DNA of 64,000 nt from positions 7,316,001 through 7,380,000 of the forward strand of contig NZ_CP108394.1 in assembly GCF_041435215.1 (NCBI RefSeq), in the 5' to 3' direction. Below, in pieces: positions 1-9,238 of this stretch. Numbering within the stretch: the stretch's first letter is position 1; each line of letters begins with the position of its first letter. The position numbers were made by a program, and so were the translations under genes. This stretch comes from Streptomyces sp. NBC_01314 (lineage in GTDB: Bacteria; Actinomycetota; Actinomycetes; Streptomycetales; Streptomycetaceae). The notes beneath the pieces were generated by a model that was not told where the DNA came from, searched no databases, and was given only the letters and a program-made list of their open reading frames with translations.

Positions 1-181
1 TGATCTCGTCCGCGCGGTTCTTGAACGAGTCGAACGCCAGCTTGCCCGCGCCGTTGAACTTGCCCTCCAGCGGTTCCGCCGCGCTGATCAGCAGCTGGAT
101 CAGCGTCCCGAGGTCGTCGCTCGATCCGAGCGTGCTCTTGCCGAGGTCCGCCAGGGTCGTCGACCCCATGTCGAACTTCAC
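1..181 (-). CDS. WXG100-family (ESAT-6-like) protein, N-terminal part
   Basis: Only the first 60 codons are in the window; the gene runs off the left edge. The reading begins MKFDMGSTTLADLGK and contains AAEPLEGKFNGAGKLAFDSF, the helix-turn-helix region of small WXG100 proteins, with FNG in place of the canonical WxG. Such proteins are usually helical-hairpin dimers exported by type VII secretion. The GTG start at 181 is preferred because GGGGGTGG lies 7 nt upstream; an internal ATG at 169 lacks this. Partner genes would be to the left and cannot be seen. Confidence 0.7.
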   Translation of the reverse strand, partial: MKFDMGSTTLADLGKSTLGSSDDLGTLIQLLISAAEPLEGKFNGAGKLAFDSFKNRADEI

Positions 182-519
182 GTCGTGTCCACCCCCGTGT
201 GTCCGGTTCACCTACGTCCCGAACATGCTCTCCCACAACGCGTTGCACCCGCAACGCACTTGCCCGTGAAGTGACACCATCGGGACATAATTCGAACAGC
301 CTCGTGTCGCGGTCACCGCCTACCGCCGCGGACCGGGCCCACCCGAGCGCCCTGACCGACCGCCCCCGATCAGCCCCGACCGCCCCGGCATTGGCATACC
401 AAAGATTTCTCAAGACACCGTGCAACCCTCCCCGCACTCCGGGTGTCGTATGTGGCATCAGGACTTCCGGAGGGGGATCCGGGGGGATCGCGGGGGTTCT
501 GGTACGGGAGGGGAAAGCC
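182..519. other. non-coding stretch upstream of the WXG100 gene
   Basis: No convincing gene. It lies between the start of the WXG100 gene (minus strand) and the terminator of rbsD, so it probably holds the WXG100 promoter. No clear -10/-35 pair was recognised. Confidence 0.4.
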
Positions 520-550
520 GAGGGGCCCGGTCCAATGGACGGGGCCCCTC
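520..550 (-). terminator. rho-independent-type terminator after rbsD
   Basis: GAGGGGCCC and GTCC pair with GGAC and GGGCCCCTC around a short AAT loop, a near-perfect GC stem. It sits about 50 bp beyond the rbsD stop on the minus strand. There is no strong T-run, as is usual in Streptomyces. Confidence 0.7.
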
Positions 551-603
551 GAAGTATTCGCCCGCGAGACGTGCTCACCCGCTCGCGAAACGTGTTCACA
601 CGC

Positions 604-993
604 TCAGAAGAACACCCCACACCGCAACAGCACATTCGCGTACGGCCGCGCCTCCCCGGTCCGTACGATCAGCCGCGCGCCCGCCGAGAGCTCCTTCAGC
701 TTCTCGTGGGAGACGAGTTCCAGGTCGGGGAAGCGGTTTTCCAGCAGTGCCGTCGCCTCCGGGTTCGCGTCCCGGACCTCGCGCGCGGCGGTCGCGCCCT
801 CGACCACGATCTCGTCGAGCAGCCCGTCCAGCACCTCGGCGAAGGACGGCACCCCGGCCCGGAACGCCAGGTCCACCAGGCGCGGCCCCGCCGGCACCGG
901 CATCCCCGCGTCGCACACCAGCACCCTGTGCCCGTGCCCCAACTCGGCCAGAGCGCCCGCCAGATGACGGTTGAGTATCCCGGCCCGCTTCAC
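604..993 (-). CDS. rbsD: D-ribose pyranase
   Basis: 129 residues, the usual RbsD length. It starts MKRAGILNRHL, and the catalytic His of the family falls in the conserved NRHLAGALAELGHGH region; the C-terminus IVRTGEARPYANVLL is also typical. RbsD interconverts beta-pyranose and beta-furanose forms of D-ribose so that ribokinase can use the sugar. The GTG start overlaps the rbsK stop in a GTGA junction, implying translational coupling. A terminator follows. A longer in-frame reading to 1119 overlaps rbsK and is not believed. Confidence 0.9.
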   Translation of the reverse strand: MKRAGILNRHLAGALAELGHGHRVLVCDAGMPVPAGPRLVDLAFRAGVPSFAEVLDGLLDEIVVEGATAAREVRDANPEATALLENRFPDLELVSHEKLKELSAGARLIVRTGEARPYANVLLRCGVFF

Positions 994-1895
994 AGCGCAG
1001 CGACCTCCGCGGCTGTCGGGAACGACACCTGCGCCCCGGCCTTCGTGACGGCGGCCGCCCCCACCCGGGCCGCGTACGCGGCGGCCTCGGCCGCCTCCGC
1101 GCCCGCGCCCAGCCGCCACGCCAGCGCCGCGGTGAACGCGTCCCCGGCCCCCGTGGTGTCCACGGCGTCCACCCGCACGGCCGGCACCCGCGCACTGCCC
1201 TCGGCGTCCGCGACCAGCGCGCCCTCCGCGCCCAGCGTGACGACCACCGAACGCGGCCCCAGCGCCAGCAGCGCCCGCGCCCAGTCCTCCGGCGAACCCG
1301 CCAGCTCACCGCCGACGATGACCTGCGCCTCGTGCTCGTTGACGATCAGCGGATCACAGGCGGCCAGCACCTCGGCGGGCAACTCCCGCGGTGGCGACGG
1401 GTTCAGCACGAAACGCGTCCCCTGCGGCAGCCGCCGCACCACCTCCACCACCGTCTCCAACGGGATCTCCAACTGCGCTGAGACCACCCGCGAGGCCCGC
1501 AGCAGCGCGTCCGCCGCCCGCACGTCCTCGGGGGTCAGCTTCCCGTTGGCGCCCGGCGACACCACGATGCTGTTGTCGCCCGACGGGTCCACCGTGATCA
1601 GCGCGACGCCGGTGGGCGCCCCGCCGACCAGAACCCCGGCCGTGTCGACCCCGGCCGCGCGCTGCGAGTCGAGGAGCAGCCGCCCATGCCCGTCGTCACC
1701 GACCCGCGCCAGCAGCGCCGTTCGCGCCCCGAGTCGGGCCGCCGCCACTGCCTGGTTGGCTCCCTTGCCGCCCGGGTGCACGGCCAGATCCGAGCCGAGC
1801 ACGGTCTCACCGGCCCCCGGCCGCCGCTCGACACCGATCACCAGATCGGCATTGGCCGATCCCACGACCAGGAGGTCGTAGTCGTACATGTCCAT
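990..1895 (-). CDS. rbsK: ribokinase
   Basis: 301 residues, PfkB/ribokinase family, cytoplasmic. It phosphorylates D-ribose to ribose 5-phosphate. Visible signatures: the substrate loop GGKGANQA at residues 42-49 and the anion-hole/catalytic motif DTTGAGDAF, whose Asp is near residue 252. It forms an operon with rbsD (4-nt overlap). The LacI-type regulator lies 133 bp upstream in the same direction, so the three may be cotranscribed. No ribose ABC transporter gene is present in the window. Confidence 0.92.
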   Translation of the reverse strand: MDMYDYDLLVVGSANADLVIGVERRPGAGETVLGSDLAVHPGGKGANQAVAAARLGARTALLARVGDDGHGRLLLDSQRAAGVDTAGVLVGGAPTGVALITVDPSGDNSIVVSPGANGKLTPEDVRAADALLRASRVVSAQLEIPLETVVEVVRRLPQGTRFVLNPSPPRELPAEVLAACDPLIVNEHEAQVIVGGELAGSPEDWARALLALGPRSVVVTLGAEGALVADAEGSARVPAVRVDAVDTTGAGDAFTAALAWRLGAGAEAAEAAAYAARVGAAAVTKAGAQVSFPTAAEVAAL

Positions 1896-2028
1896 CTCCC
1901 TGTACAGGTGGATTGGGGCCGCCCGACGGCCGGTCGCGCCGACGGACGGAACGATCGAAGCACTCGGCAGAACCGAAGCGCTCAGGTCTTGCGTAGGCCT
2001 TCGATGCGCAGCAACTCGTCCGGGTCGC

Positions 2029-3081
2029 TCACGACGTGCTCCTGTTCGTTACGGGTGACTCCGCCGGGAACGCGGCGGGCGAATCGTCGGTGGATTCGCC
2101 GCACGAGAGGCGTACGACGAGACGGGCGGGGAGGGTGACGGACCGCGTGGGCCGCCCCTCGATGCGGTCGACCAGGGCGCGTACGGCGGCCCGCCCCAGC
2201 TCGCCCGTCGGCTGGGCGACCGCCGTGATCGGCGGATCGGTGTGCACGAACCAGGGGATGTCGTCGAACGCGGCGAGGCCGATGTCCTCCGGAACCCGCA
2301 AACCCCGCGCGCGGACGGCGTCGAGCGCGCCCAGCGCCATCAGGTTGTCGGTGGCGAAGACGATCTCGGGCGGCTCGGGCAGATCGAGGAACCCCTCGGT
2401 CACCCGCCGCCCGCTCTCGGCCTGGAAGTCGCCCTGCCCTATGTAGGCGTCCGGCAACGGCAGCCCGTGCTCGGCGAGGGCCTCCCGGAACGCCTCGACA
2501 CGCTCCCGACCGGTCGTGGTCGCGGCCGGACCGGCGATGATCGCGAGCCGCCGTCGCCCGAGCCCGTGCAGATGCGCGACGAGGTCCCGCACGGCCGCCC
2601 GTCCGTCGGAGCGCACCACCGGCACGTCCACACCCGGGATCCACCGGTCCACGAACACCATCGGCGTCCCGGCCCGCACGGCGTCCAGCATCAGCGGCGA
2701 ACCGCCGTCGGTCGGCGACACGAGCAGCCCGTCGATCCGCCGGTCCAGCAGATTCCGTACGTGATGATCCTGCAGCTCGGGCCGCTCGTCGGCGTTCCCG
2801 ATGATCACGCTGTACCCGAGCGCCCGCGCCTCCTCCTCCACGGACCGTGCCAGCTCCGTGAAGTAGGGGTTCATGACATCGCTGATGACCAGCCCGAGGG
2901 TATGGGTCTGATCCGTGCGCAGGGAGCGGGCGAGGGCGTTGGGGCGGTAGCCCAGCGCGGCCACGGCGGCCGTCACCCGCGCACGCGCGTCCTCGCTGAC
3001 CGACGGATGGTCGTTCAGAACCCGCGACACCGTGGCGACGGACACCCCCGCCTCGGCCGCGACGTCCTTGATACCCGCCAT
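2029..3081 (-). CDS. LacI-family transcriptional regulator, probably of ribose genes
   Basis: 350 residues. The N-terminus IKDVAAEAGVSVATVSRVLN (from residue 4) is a canonical LacI helix-turn-helix plus hinge helix, followed by a periplasmic-binding-protein-like sugar-sensing domain ending near residue 330. It starts at an ATG directly downstream of two tandem operator-like sites, so autoregulation is likely. Position upstream of rbsK-rbsD suggests ribose or a ribose phosphate as effector (RbsR-like); this is inference from context. Confidence 0.88.
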   Translation of the reverse strand: MAGIKDVAAEAGVSVATVSRVLNDHPSVSEDARARVTAAVAALGYRPNALARSLRTDQTHTLGLVISDVMNPYFTELARSVEEEARALGYSVIIGNADERPELQDHHVRNLLDRRIDGLLVSPTDGGSPLMLDAVRAGTPMVFVDRWIPGVDVPVVRSDGRAAVRDLVAHLHGLGRRRLAIIAGPAATTTGRERVEAFREALAEHGLPLPDAYIGQGDFQAESGRRVTEGFLDLPEPPEIVFATDNLMALGALDAVRARGLRVPEDIGLAAFDDIPWFVHTDPPITAVAQPTGELGRAAVRALVDRIEGRPTRSVTLPARLVVRLSCGESTDDSPAAFPAESPVTNRSTS

Positions 3082-3100
3082 CGCCGCTCCACCTCCTCGT

Positions 3101-3139
3101 GGAATCGATTACACGAGGAGGATTGGAATCGATTACACG
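3101..3139. promoter_or_regulatory. two tandem LacI-type operators
   Basis: The 15-mer GGAATCGATTACACG occurs at 3101-3115 and again at 3125-3139, a 24-bp period. Each copy carries the imperfect palindrome TGGAATCGATTACA centred on ATCGAT, typical of LacI-family sites with a central CG. They sit 20-60 bp upstream of the regulator start. Confidence 0.75.
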
Positions 3140-3286
3140 GCTTGGAGCAAGAGGTCGGCAGTGGCTGAAATCCAATCGTGACCGAGGCTCGTGAGGCGAC
3201 TCGGTCCAGGGGATCCCGCGAGCCGCGATGAGTTCGGCGGCGTCCGGCGGTCATAGTGGCGAACCCGTCACCGAGGAGGACTTCCG

Positions 3287-3850
3287 ATGCGCAGCGTGAC
3301 CTATTCGATGAGCGTCTCACTCGACGGCTACATCGTCGGACCGGACGGCGGCTTCGACTGGACGGCCCCCGACCCGGAGGTCTTCCGCTTCTGGATCGAC
3401 CAGATCCGTGGGGTCGACGTCCACCTGCTGGGGCGACGGCTGTACGAGACGATGCTGTACTGGGAGACGGCCGAACAGGACGCGACGCTCGACGACGCGG
3501 AGCGCGAGTGGACGGCACTCTGGAATCCGCTCCCCAAGGTGGTGTTCTCCACCACGCTGTCGGCGGTGCGGGGCAACGCTCGTCTGGCCTCGGGTGGCCT
3601 GGCGGAGGAGATCGAGCGGTTGCGGGCCGAGCCGGGAGAGGGCGAGATCGCGATCGGCGGCGCGACTCTCGCCGTGGAGGCGGCCGAGGCGGGCCTGATC
3701 GACGAGTACCAGGTCATGGTCTACCCGGTGCTGGTCGGCGGCGGCATCCCATTCTTCTCCCGGGACGAGCGCCGGGTGGACCTCGAACTCGTGGAGACCC
3801 GCACCTTCGGCTCACGCTTCGTCCACCTGCGCTACCGGGTGACGCGGTAG
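3287..3850 (+). CDS. dihydrofolate reductase/RibD C-terminal family protein
   Basis: 187 residues. The opening VTYSMSVSLDGYIVGPDGGFDW is the common start of small RibD-C (bacterial bifunctional deaminase-reductase C-terminal) proteins that bind NADPH in a DHFR fold; the GGATLAVEAAEAGLIDEY segment and the VLVGGGIPFF loop are also typical. The substrate is unknown; most homologues are only annotated as dihydrofolate reductase family. It starts at ATG 3287 behind a strong GAGGAGGA ribosome site. Single gene, no operon partners. Confidence 0.85.
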   Translation: MRSVTYSMSVSLDGYIVGPDGGFDWTAPDPEVFRFWIDQIRGVDVHLLGRRLYETMLYWETAEQDATLDDAEREWTALWNPLPKVVFSTTLSAVRGNARLASGGLAEEIERLRAEPGEGEIAIGGATLAVEAAEAGLIDEYQVMVYPVLVGGGIPFFSRDERRVDLELVETRTFGSRFVHLRYRVTR

Positions 3851-3880
3851 CGGCCCGGTCTGCCGGGGCCGTCCCCGGTC

Positions 3881-4036
3881 CTACGCCGCCGCCAGCTCGC
3901 ACCACACGTACTTGCCCCGCTCGCCGAACCTGGCCGAGGGCATCCACCCCCAGTACGGCGTGCAGGCCACGACGAGCCCGAGCCCCCGCCCGTCCTCCTG
4001 CTCACCCACCCCGTCCAACGGCTGAGGCGGCGGGGG
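3881..4036 (-). pseudogene. C-terminal remnant of an RsbW-like ATP-binding regulator
   Basis: On the minus strand, the last 46 codons read DGRGLGLVVAC...GERGKYVWCEL, the C-terminal end of the HATPase_c (anti-sigma factor-like) proteins that are abundant in Streptomyces beside DUF397 genes. The GRGLGL part is the G2-box. Upstream the similarity stops and the frame becomes proline-rich nonsense, so the N-terminal two thirds, including the N-box, are missing. It faces away from the DUF397 gene, at whose start the homology ends. Confidence 0.6.
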
Positions 4037-4057
4037 CGGTTCGCTGTGAGGCGCCCC

Positions 4058-4243
4058 ATGTACATCTGGCGGAAGTCGTCCTACTCGGGCCCGGACGACG
4101 CCAACGCCTGCGTGGAAATAGCCACCACCCCCACCCACATAGCCATCCGCGACTCCAAGACCCCCACCACCCGCACCCTTACCTTGTCCACCTCCGCCTT
4201 CGCCCCCTTCCTCGAAGCGCTCAAGAGGCCCTCCGGGGGGTGA
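4058..4243 (+). CDS. DUF397 protein
   Basis: 61 residues starting MYIWRKSSYSG, with the DUF397 core W(R)KSSYSG...NACVEIA, then AIRDSK and a hydrophobic end ...FAPFLEAL. DUF397 proteins are small actinobacterial proteins normally encoded next to an XRE regulator (DUF5753) and/or an ATP-binding protein, in WhiJ-like systems. Here only a broken ATPase remnant is adjacent, so it is an orphan. ATG 4058 is chosen because the homology begins there; a GTG at 4046 is possible. Confidence 0.8.
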   Translation: MYIWRKSSYSGPDDANACVEIATTPTHIAIRDSKTPTTRTLTLSTSAFAPFLEALKRPSGG

Positions 4244-4337
4244 ACGCCGCTCAGAGAGGGAAGTCGGGGGTGACGTCGACGTGGACTCGTACGAGTGAAC
4301 GCCTCCGCGTTCGCCGCCTTTCGGCCACTCCGCCTGT

Positions 4338-4355
4338 GTTTAGTGAATGCTAAAC
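4338..4355. promoter_or_regulatory. palindromic operator upstream of higBA
   Basis: GTTTAG-TGAATG-CTAAAC, a perfect 6-bp inverted repeat with a 6-bp spacer, 20 bp upstream of the toxin start. HigA-type antitoxins bind such TTTAG-like repeats to autoregulate. Its AT-richness contrasts with the surroundings. Confidence 0.6.
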
Positions 4356-4375
4356 TCGCGAAAGGGTCGAAGAAG

Positions 4376-4756
4376 GTGGAAGAGCAGTGGGACGTCTACC
4401 TGACGCACGAGGTGGATCAGTGGCTGCACGATCTGGAGAAGTCCGACGCCGACTCGTACGTGCTCGTGAACCAGGCGATCTGGATTCTCGCCTGCCATGG
4501 ACCTGCCGAGGGGCGTCCATTGGTGGACCGGATCAAGGGATCGGCGCTGCACAACCTCAAGGAGTTGCGTCCGGGGTCCTCCGGCCGGAGCGAGGTGCGT
4601 GTCCTGTTCGTGTTCGACCCGTGGCGCTCCGCGATCCTGCTGGTGGCCGGAGACAAGGCCGGAAACTGGAAGGCCTGGTACGACGAGGCCATTCCGCTGG
4701 CCGAGCGCCGGTATGCCGAGTACGTCGCTGATCGGAAGAAGGAGTCGGGGAAGTGA
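4376..4756 (+). CDS. higB: HigB-type toxin (RelE/Gp49 superfamily)
   Basis: 126 residues from GTG 4376, with AAAGGG about 10 nt upstream. The reading VYLTHEVDQWLHDLE, the KELRPGSSGRSEVRVLFVFDP segment and LLVAGDKAGNWKAWYDEAIPLAERRYAEY match the Gp49-like HigB family of ribosome-dependent mRNA endonucleases. Toxin precedes antitoxin, as in higBA loci, and the two genes overlap by GTGA. Earlier in-frame starts would run through the palindromic operator and are not favoured. Activity is inferred from family. Confidence 0.82.
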   Translation: MEEQWDVYLTHEVDQWLHDLEKSDADSYVLVNQAIWILACHGPAEGRPLVDRIKGSALHNLKELRPGSSGRSEVRVLFVFDPWRSAILLVAGDKAGNWKAWYDEAIPLAERRYAEYVADRKKESGK

Positions 4757-5076
4757 GCGGACACGTCACATGGTCGGCGAGCGGACATCGTGAGCGGGCG
4801 GAGGAACTGGCCGGCGGCCGGGACGCGTTCGTCGAAGGCACCCGAAGCATGCTCGCCGAGGCTCGTGCCTGGCGGTTGGCCGACATGCGCCAGGAACGCG
4901 GGATCACCCAGGCCCAGGTGGCCGAGCGTATGGGCGTGACCAAGGGAAGGGTCTCGCAGATCGAGAGCGGCCAGGTCTCCGGAACGGATGTCGTGGCGAG
5001 GTACGTCGAGGCTCTGGGCGGAAATCTCGTCATGGTGGCGGTCTTCGGCGACGGTGAACTGCGCAAGGTCGGTTAG
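4753..5076 (+). CDS. higA: HigA-type antitoxin, XRE helix-turn-helix
   Basis: 107 residues. A Cro/CI-type helix-turn-helix is visible at about residues 48-70 (ITQAQVAERMGVTKGRVSQIESG). The start GTG overlaps the toxin stop, so translation is coupled. It should neutralise HigB and repress the operon through the palindrome at 4338. A small hairpin follows at 5135-5151. Confidence 0.82.
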   Translation: MSGHVTWSASGHRERAEELAGGRDAFVEGTRSMLAEARAWRLADMRQERGITQAQVAERMGVTKGRVSQIESGQVSGTDVVARYVEALGGNLVMVAVFGDGELRKVG

Positions 5077-5134
5077 GCGCCGACGGTTCCCGCCAGGTAC
5101 TCCCGAGGCTTCGGCCCCGCTCCGCCCACCCCGG

Positions 5135-5151
5135 CCGTCAGACCCTGACGG
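5135..5151 (+). terminator. short hairpin after higA
   Basis: CCGTCAG-ACC-CTGACGG, a perfect 7-bp stem with a 3-nt loop, 13 bp upstream of the recD2 start. It could end higBA transcription or lie in the recD2 leader. Confidence 0.45.
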
Positions 5152-5163
5152 TACCGTCGGATC

Positions 5164-7428
5164 ATGGCTCAACAGGCGGGGAACCCCCCGGGCGAACGAC
5201 AGCTCGCCGTACTCGAAGGCGTGCTCGAACGCATCACGTACGCCAACGAGGACAACGGCTACACCGTCGCGCGCGTGGACACCGGCAGGGGCGGCGGCGA
5301 CCTCCTCACCGTCGTCGGCGCCCTCCTCGGCGCCCAGGCCGGCGAGTCCCTGCGCATGGAGGGCCGCTGGGGCTCGCACCCGCAGTACGGGAAACAGTTC
5401 ACGGTCGAGAACTACACGACAGTCCTCCCGGCCACTATTCAGGGCATCCGCCGCTACCTCGGCTCAGGCCTGGTCAAGGGCATCGGCCCGGTCTTCGCCG
5501 ACCGCATCACCCAGCACTTCGGCCTGGACACCCTCCAGATCATCGAGGAGGAGCCCAAGCGCCTCATCGAGGTCCCCGGCCTCGGCCCCAAGCGCACCAA
5601 GAAGATCACCGAAGCCTGGGAGGAACAGAAGGCGATCAAGGAGGTCATGCTCTTCCTCCAGACGGTGGAGGTGTCCACGTCCATCGCCGTGCGCATCTAC
5701 AAGAAGTACGGCGACGCCTCGATCGGAGTCGTGAAGAACCAGCCGTACCGCCTCGCCTCCGACGTCTGGGGCATCGGCTTCCTCACCGCCGACCGGATCG
5801 CCCAGTCCGTCGGCATCCCCCACGACAGTCCGGAGCGCGTCAAGGCGGGCCTGCAGTACGCCCTTTCGCAGGCCACCGACCAGGGCAACTGCTATCTGCC
5901 GGAGGAGCGGCTGATCGCCGACGCGGTCAAGCTCCTCCAGGTCGACACGGGCCTGGTCATCGAATGCCTGGCCGAACTCGCCCTGCCGGACGAGGACTCC
6001 GGCGACCCCGGTGTCGTACGGGAGAAGGTCCCCGGCCAGAACGGCGAGCACGACGACCCGGTCACCGCGATCTACCTGGTCCCCTTCCACCGCGCCGAAC
6101 TCTCCCTCTCCGCCCAGCTGCTGCGTCTCCTGCGCACGGGCGAGGACCGTATGCCCGGCTTCCACGACGTGGCCTGGGACAAGGCGCTGTCCTGGCTGAG
6201 GGGGCGTACGGGGGCGGAGCTGGCCCCCGAGCAGGAGGCGGCCGTACGCCTCGCGCTGACCGAGAAGGTGGCCGTCCTGACCGGTGGCCCCGGCTGCGGC
6301 AAGTCCTTCACCGTCCGCTCGATCGTCGAACTGGCCCGTGCCAAGAAGGCGAAGGTCCTGCTGGCCGCCCCCACCGGCCGCGCCGCCAAGCGCCTCGCCG
6401 AGCTGACCGGCGCCGACGCCTCCACCGTCCACCGCCTGCTGGAGCTGAAGCCCGGCGGCGACGCGGCCTACGACAAGGACCGCCCCCTGGACGCCGACCT
6501 GGTGGTCGTCGACGAGGCCTCCATGCTGGACCTGCTGCTGGCCAACAAGCTGGTGAAGGCGGTGCCGCCGGGGGCGCATCTGCTCTTCGTGGGCGACGTC
6601 GACCAACTCCCCAGCGTCGGGGCCGGCGAGGTCCTCCGCGACCTCCTGGCCGACGGCAGCCCGATCCCTGCCGTCCGGCTGACCAAGGTCTTCCGACAGG
6701 CCCAGCAGTCCGGGGTGGTGTCCAACGCGCACCGGATCAACTCCGGACAGCATCCGGTCACCGACGGCATGAAGGACTTCTTCCTCTTCGTCGAGGACGA
6801 CACGGAGGAGGCCGGGCGGCTGACGGTGGACGTGGCGGCCCGGCGCATCCCGGCCAGGTTCGGGCTCGACCCGCGCCGGGACGTGCAGGTGCTGGCACCC
6901 ATGCACCGGGGCCCGGCGGGCGCCGGCAACCTCAACGGGCTGCTCCAGCAGGCCATCACCCCGGCCCGCCCCGACCTGCCCGAGAAGCGGTTCGGCGGCC
7001 GGGTCTTCCGCATCGGCGACAAGGTCACCCAGATTCGCAACAACTACGAGAAGGGCGAGAACGGCGTCTTCAACGGCACCGTGGGCGTCGTCACCGCGCT
7101 GGACCCGGTCGACCAGCGGCTGACGGTCCTGACGGACGAGGACGAGGAGGTGCCGTACGAGTTCGACGAACTGGACGAGCTGGCGCACGCCTACGCGGTG
7201 ACGATCCACCGGTCCCAGGGCAGCGAGTATCCGGCCGTGGTGATCCCGGTCACCACCGGAGCCTGGATGATGCTCCAGCGCAACCTCCTCTACACGGCGG
7301 TGACCAGGGCGAAGAAGCTGGTCGTCCTCGTCGGCTCCCGCCGGGCGATAGGACAGGCGGTCCGCACCGTCTCCGCCGGCCGGCGGTGCACGGCCCTCGA
7401 CTTCCGGCTCGCACCACGGGTTTTGTAG
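5164..7428 (+). CDS. recD2: RecD2-type SF1B DNA helicase
   Basis: 754 residues, the size of stand-alone RecD2 helicases. An N-terminal OB-like region is followed by helix-hairpin-helix repeats (LGSGLVKGIGPVFADRI; EVPGLGPKRTKKI), then the RecA-like motor with Walker A GGPGCGKS (Lys380), Walker B VVVDEAS (Asp450-Glu451), the GDVDQLPSVGAGEVLRD motif III region and the C-terminal AYAVTIHRSQGSEYPAV and YTAVTRAKKLVVLVG motifs. It is a 5'-3' helicase involved in DNA repair where RecBCD is absent. Monocistronic, start ATG 5164. Confidence 0.92.
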   Translation: MAQQAGNPPGERQLAVLEGVLERITYANEDNGYTVARVDTGRGGGDLLTVVGALLGAQAGESLRMEGRWGSHPQYGKQFTVENYTTVLPATIQGIRRYLGSGLVKGIGPVFADRITQHFGLDTLQIIEEEPKRLIEVPGLGPKRTKKITEAWEEQKAIKEVMLFLQTVEVSTSIAVRIYKKYGDASIGVVKNQPYRLASDVWGIGFLTADRIAQSVGIPHDSPERVKAGLQYALSQATDQGNCYLPEERLIADAVKLLQVDTGLVIECLAELALPDEDSGDPGVVREKVPGQNGEHDDPVTAIYLVPFHRAELSLSAQLLRLLRTGEDRMPGFHDVAWDKALSWLRGRTGAELAPEQEAAVRLALTEKVAVLTGGPGCGKSFTVRSIVELARAKKAKVLLAAPTGRAAKRLAELTGADASTVHRLLELKPGGDAAYDKDRPLDADLVVVDEASMLDLLLANKLVKAVPPGAHLLFVGDVDQLPSVGAGEVLRDLLADGSPIPAVRLTKVFRQAQQSGVVSNAHRINSGQHPVTDGMKDFFLFVEDDTEEAGRLTVDVAARRIPARFGLDPRRDVQVLAPMHRGPAGAGNLNGLLQQAITPARPDLPEKRFGGRVFRIGDKVTQIRNNYEKGENGVFNGTVGVVTALDPVDQRLTVLTDEDEEVPYEFDELDELAHAYAVTIHRSQGSEYPAVVIPVTTGAWMMLQRNLLYTAVTRAKKLVVLVGSRRAIGQAVRTVSAGRRCTALDFRLAPRVL

Positions 7429-7484
7429 CCGTGGGCGCTCTTCGGGGGAACCTCTCGTGCCGTTCGTGTGACCCGTGAGTGAAA

Positions 7485-7498
7485 TTTGATCGATCAAA
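7485..7498. promoter_or_regulatory. 14-bp perfect palindrome in citrate synthase leader
   Basis: TTTGATCGATCAAA, perfectly self-complementary, about 190 bp upstream of the citrate synthase start. It looks like a repressor operator; the binding protein is not known from the sequence. Confidence 0.55.
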
Positions 7499-7560
7499 CG
7501 AGTCGTAAAGGTCACACAGCCCTTCCAGATGTCGGACGGAGGGGGCAGGATGAGCAAGTT

Positions 7561-7579
7561 GGCGGCACTCAGTGCCGCC
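7561..7579. promoter_or_regulatory. 19-bp palindrome upstream of citrate synthase
   Basis: GGCGGCACT-C-AGTGCCGCC, two perfect 9-bp arms with one central base, about 110 bp before the gene. Either a second operator or a short hairpin in the transcript leader. Confidence 0.55.
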
Positions 7580-7686
7580 GATGGGCCCGATGGTCGACCC
7601 CGAGTGCACTCTCCTGAGCCAATTGGGGGATGGTAGAGACAGTCAGGGCACCTCAAGGATGAGGCACTACGTCGGTGAGGGATGAC

Positions 7687-8976
<1,290 letters not shown>

Positions 8977-9013
8977 GCACGTGCTGAGCACTGCCCGCTG
9001 AGCACGTGTGACC

Positions 9014-9051
9014 AAGGGGCCCGTACGGAGAACCATCCGTACGGGCCCCTT
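9014..9051 (+). terminator. strong terminator after citrate synthase
   Basis: A perfect 16-bp stem, AAGGGGCCCGTACGGA pairing with TCCGTACGGGCCCCTT, around the loop GAACCA. It starts 38 bp after the stop codon. Confidence 0.9.
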
Positions 9052-9121
9052 GCTCTGCCCCACTGGGGCCCACGGCTTTGTCGCACCACAGAAGAGGGCG
9101 CCCTACGGCGAGTGAGCCGAA

Positions 9122-9207
9122 GGGGCGCGCCGGTGTCGAGACGGCGATCGCGCGGAGGCCCGAAGGGTCGAGCACGTTCGCCGTCTCGACACCGGCTGAG
9201 GCGCCCC
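9122..9207. other. very large inverted repeat, possible structured RNA
   Basis: A 19-bp perfect inverted repeat has its arms at 9129-9147 and 9178-9196, with core GGTGTCGAGACGGCGA and its complement. It is extended outward by GGGGCGC (9122-9128) and GCGCCCC (9201-9207) after a 4-nt bulge TGAG. The total is 26 paired bases around a 30-nt loop. It begins 70 bp past the citrate synthase terminator and ends 31 bp before the 6C RNA. No ORF explains it. Confidence 0.6.
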
Positions 9208-9238
9208 GGAGGCGAACCGAGCCCCAAAAAATAAAGAG

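Noticed and set aside
199..1881. 560-residue plus-strand open frame
   Set aside because: Opposite rbsD and rbsK, which have full family signatures; Ser/Ala/Pro-rich shadow.
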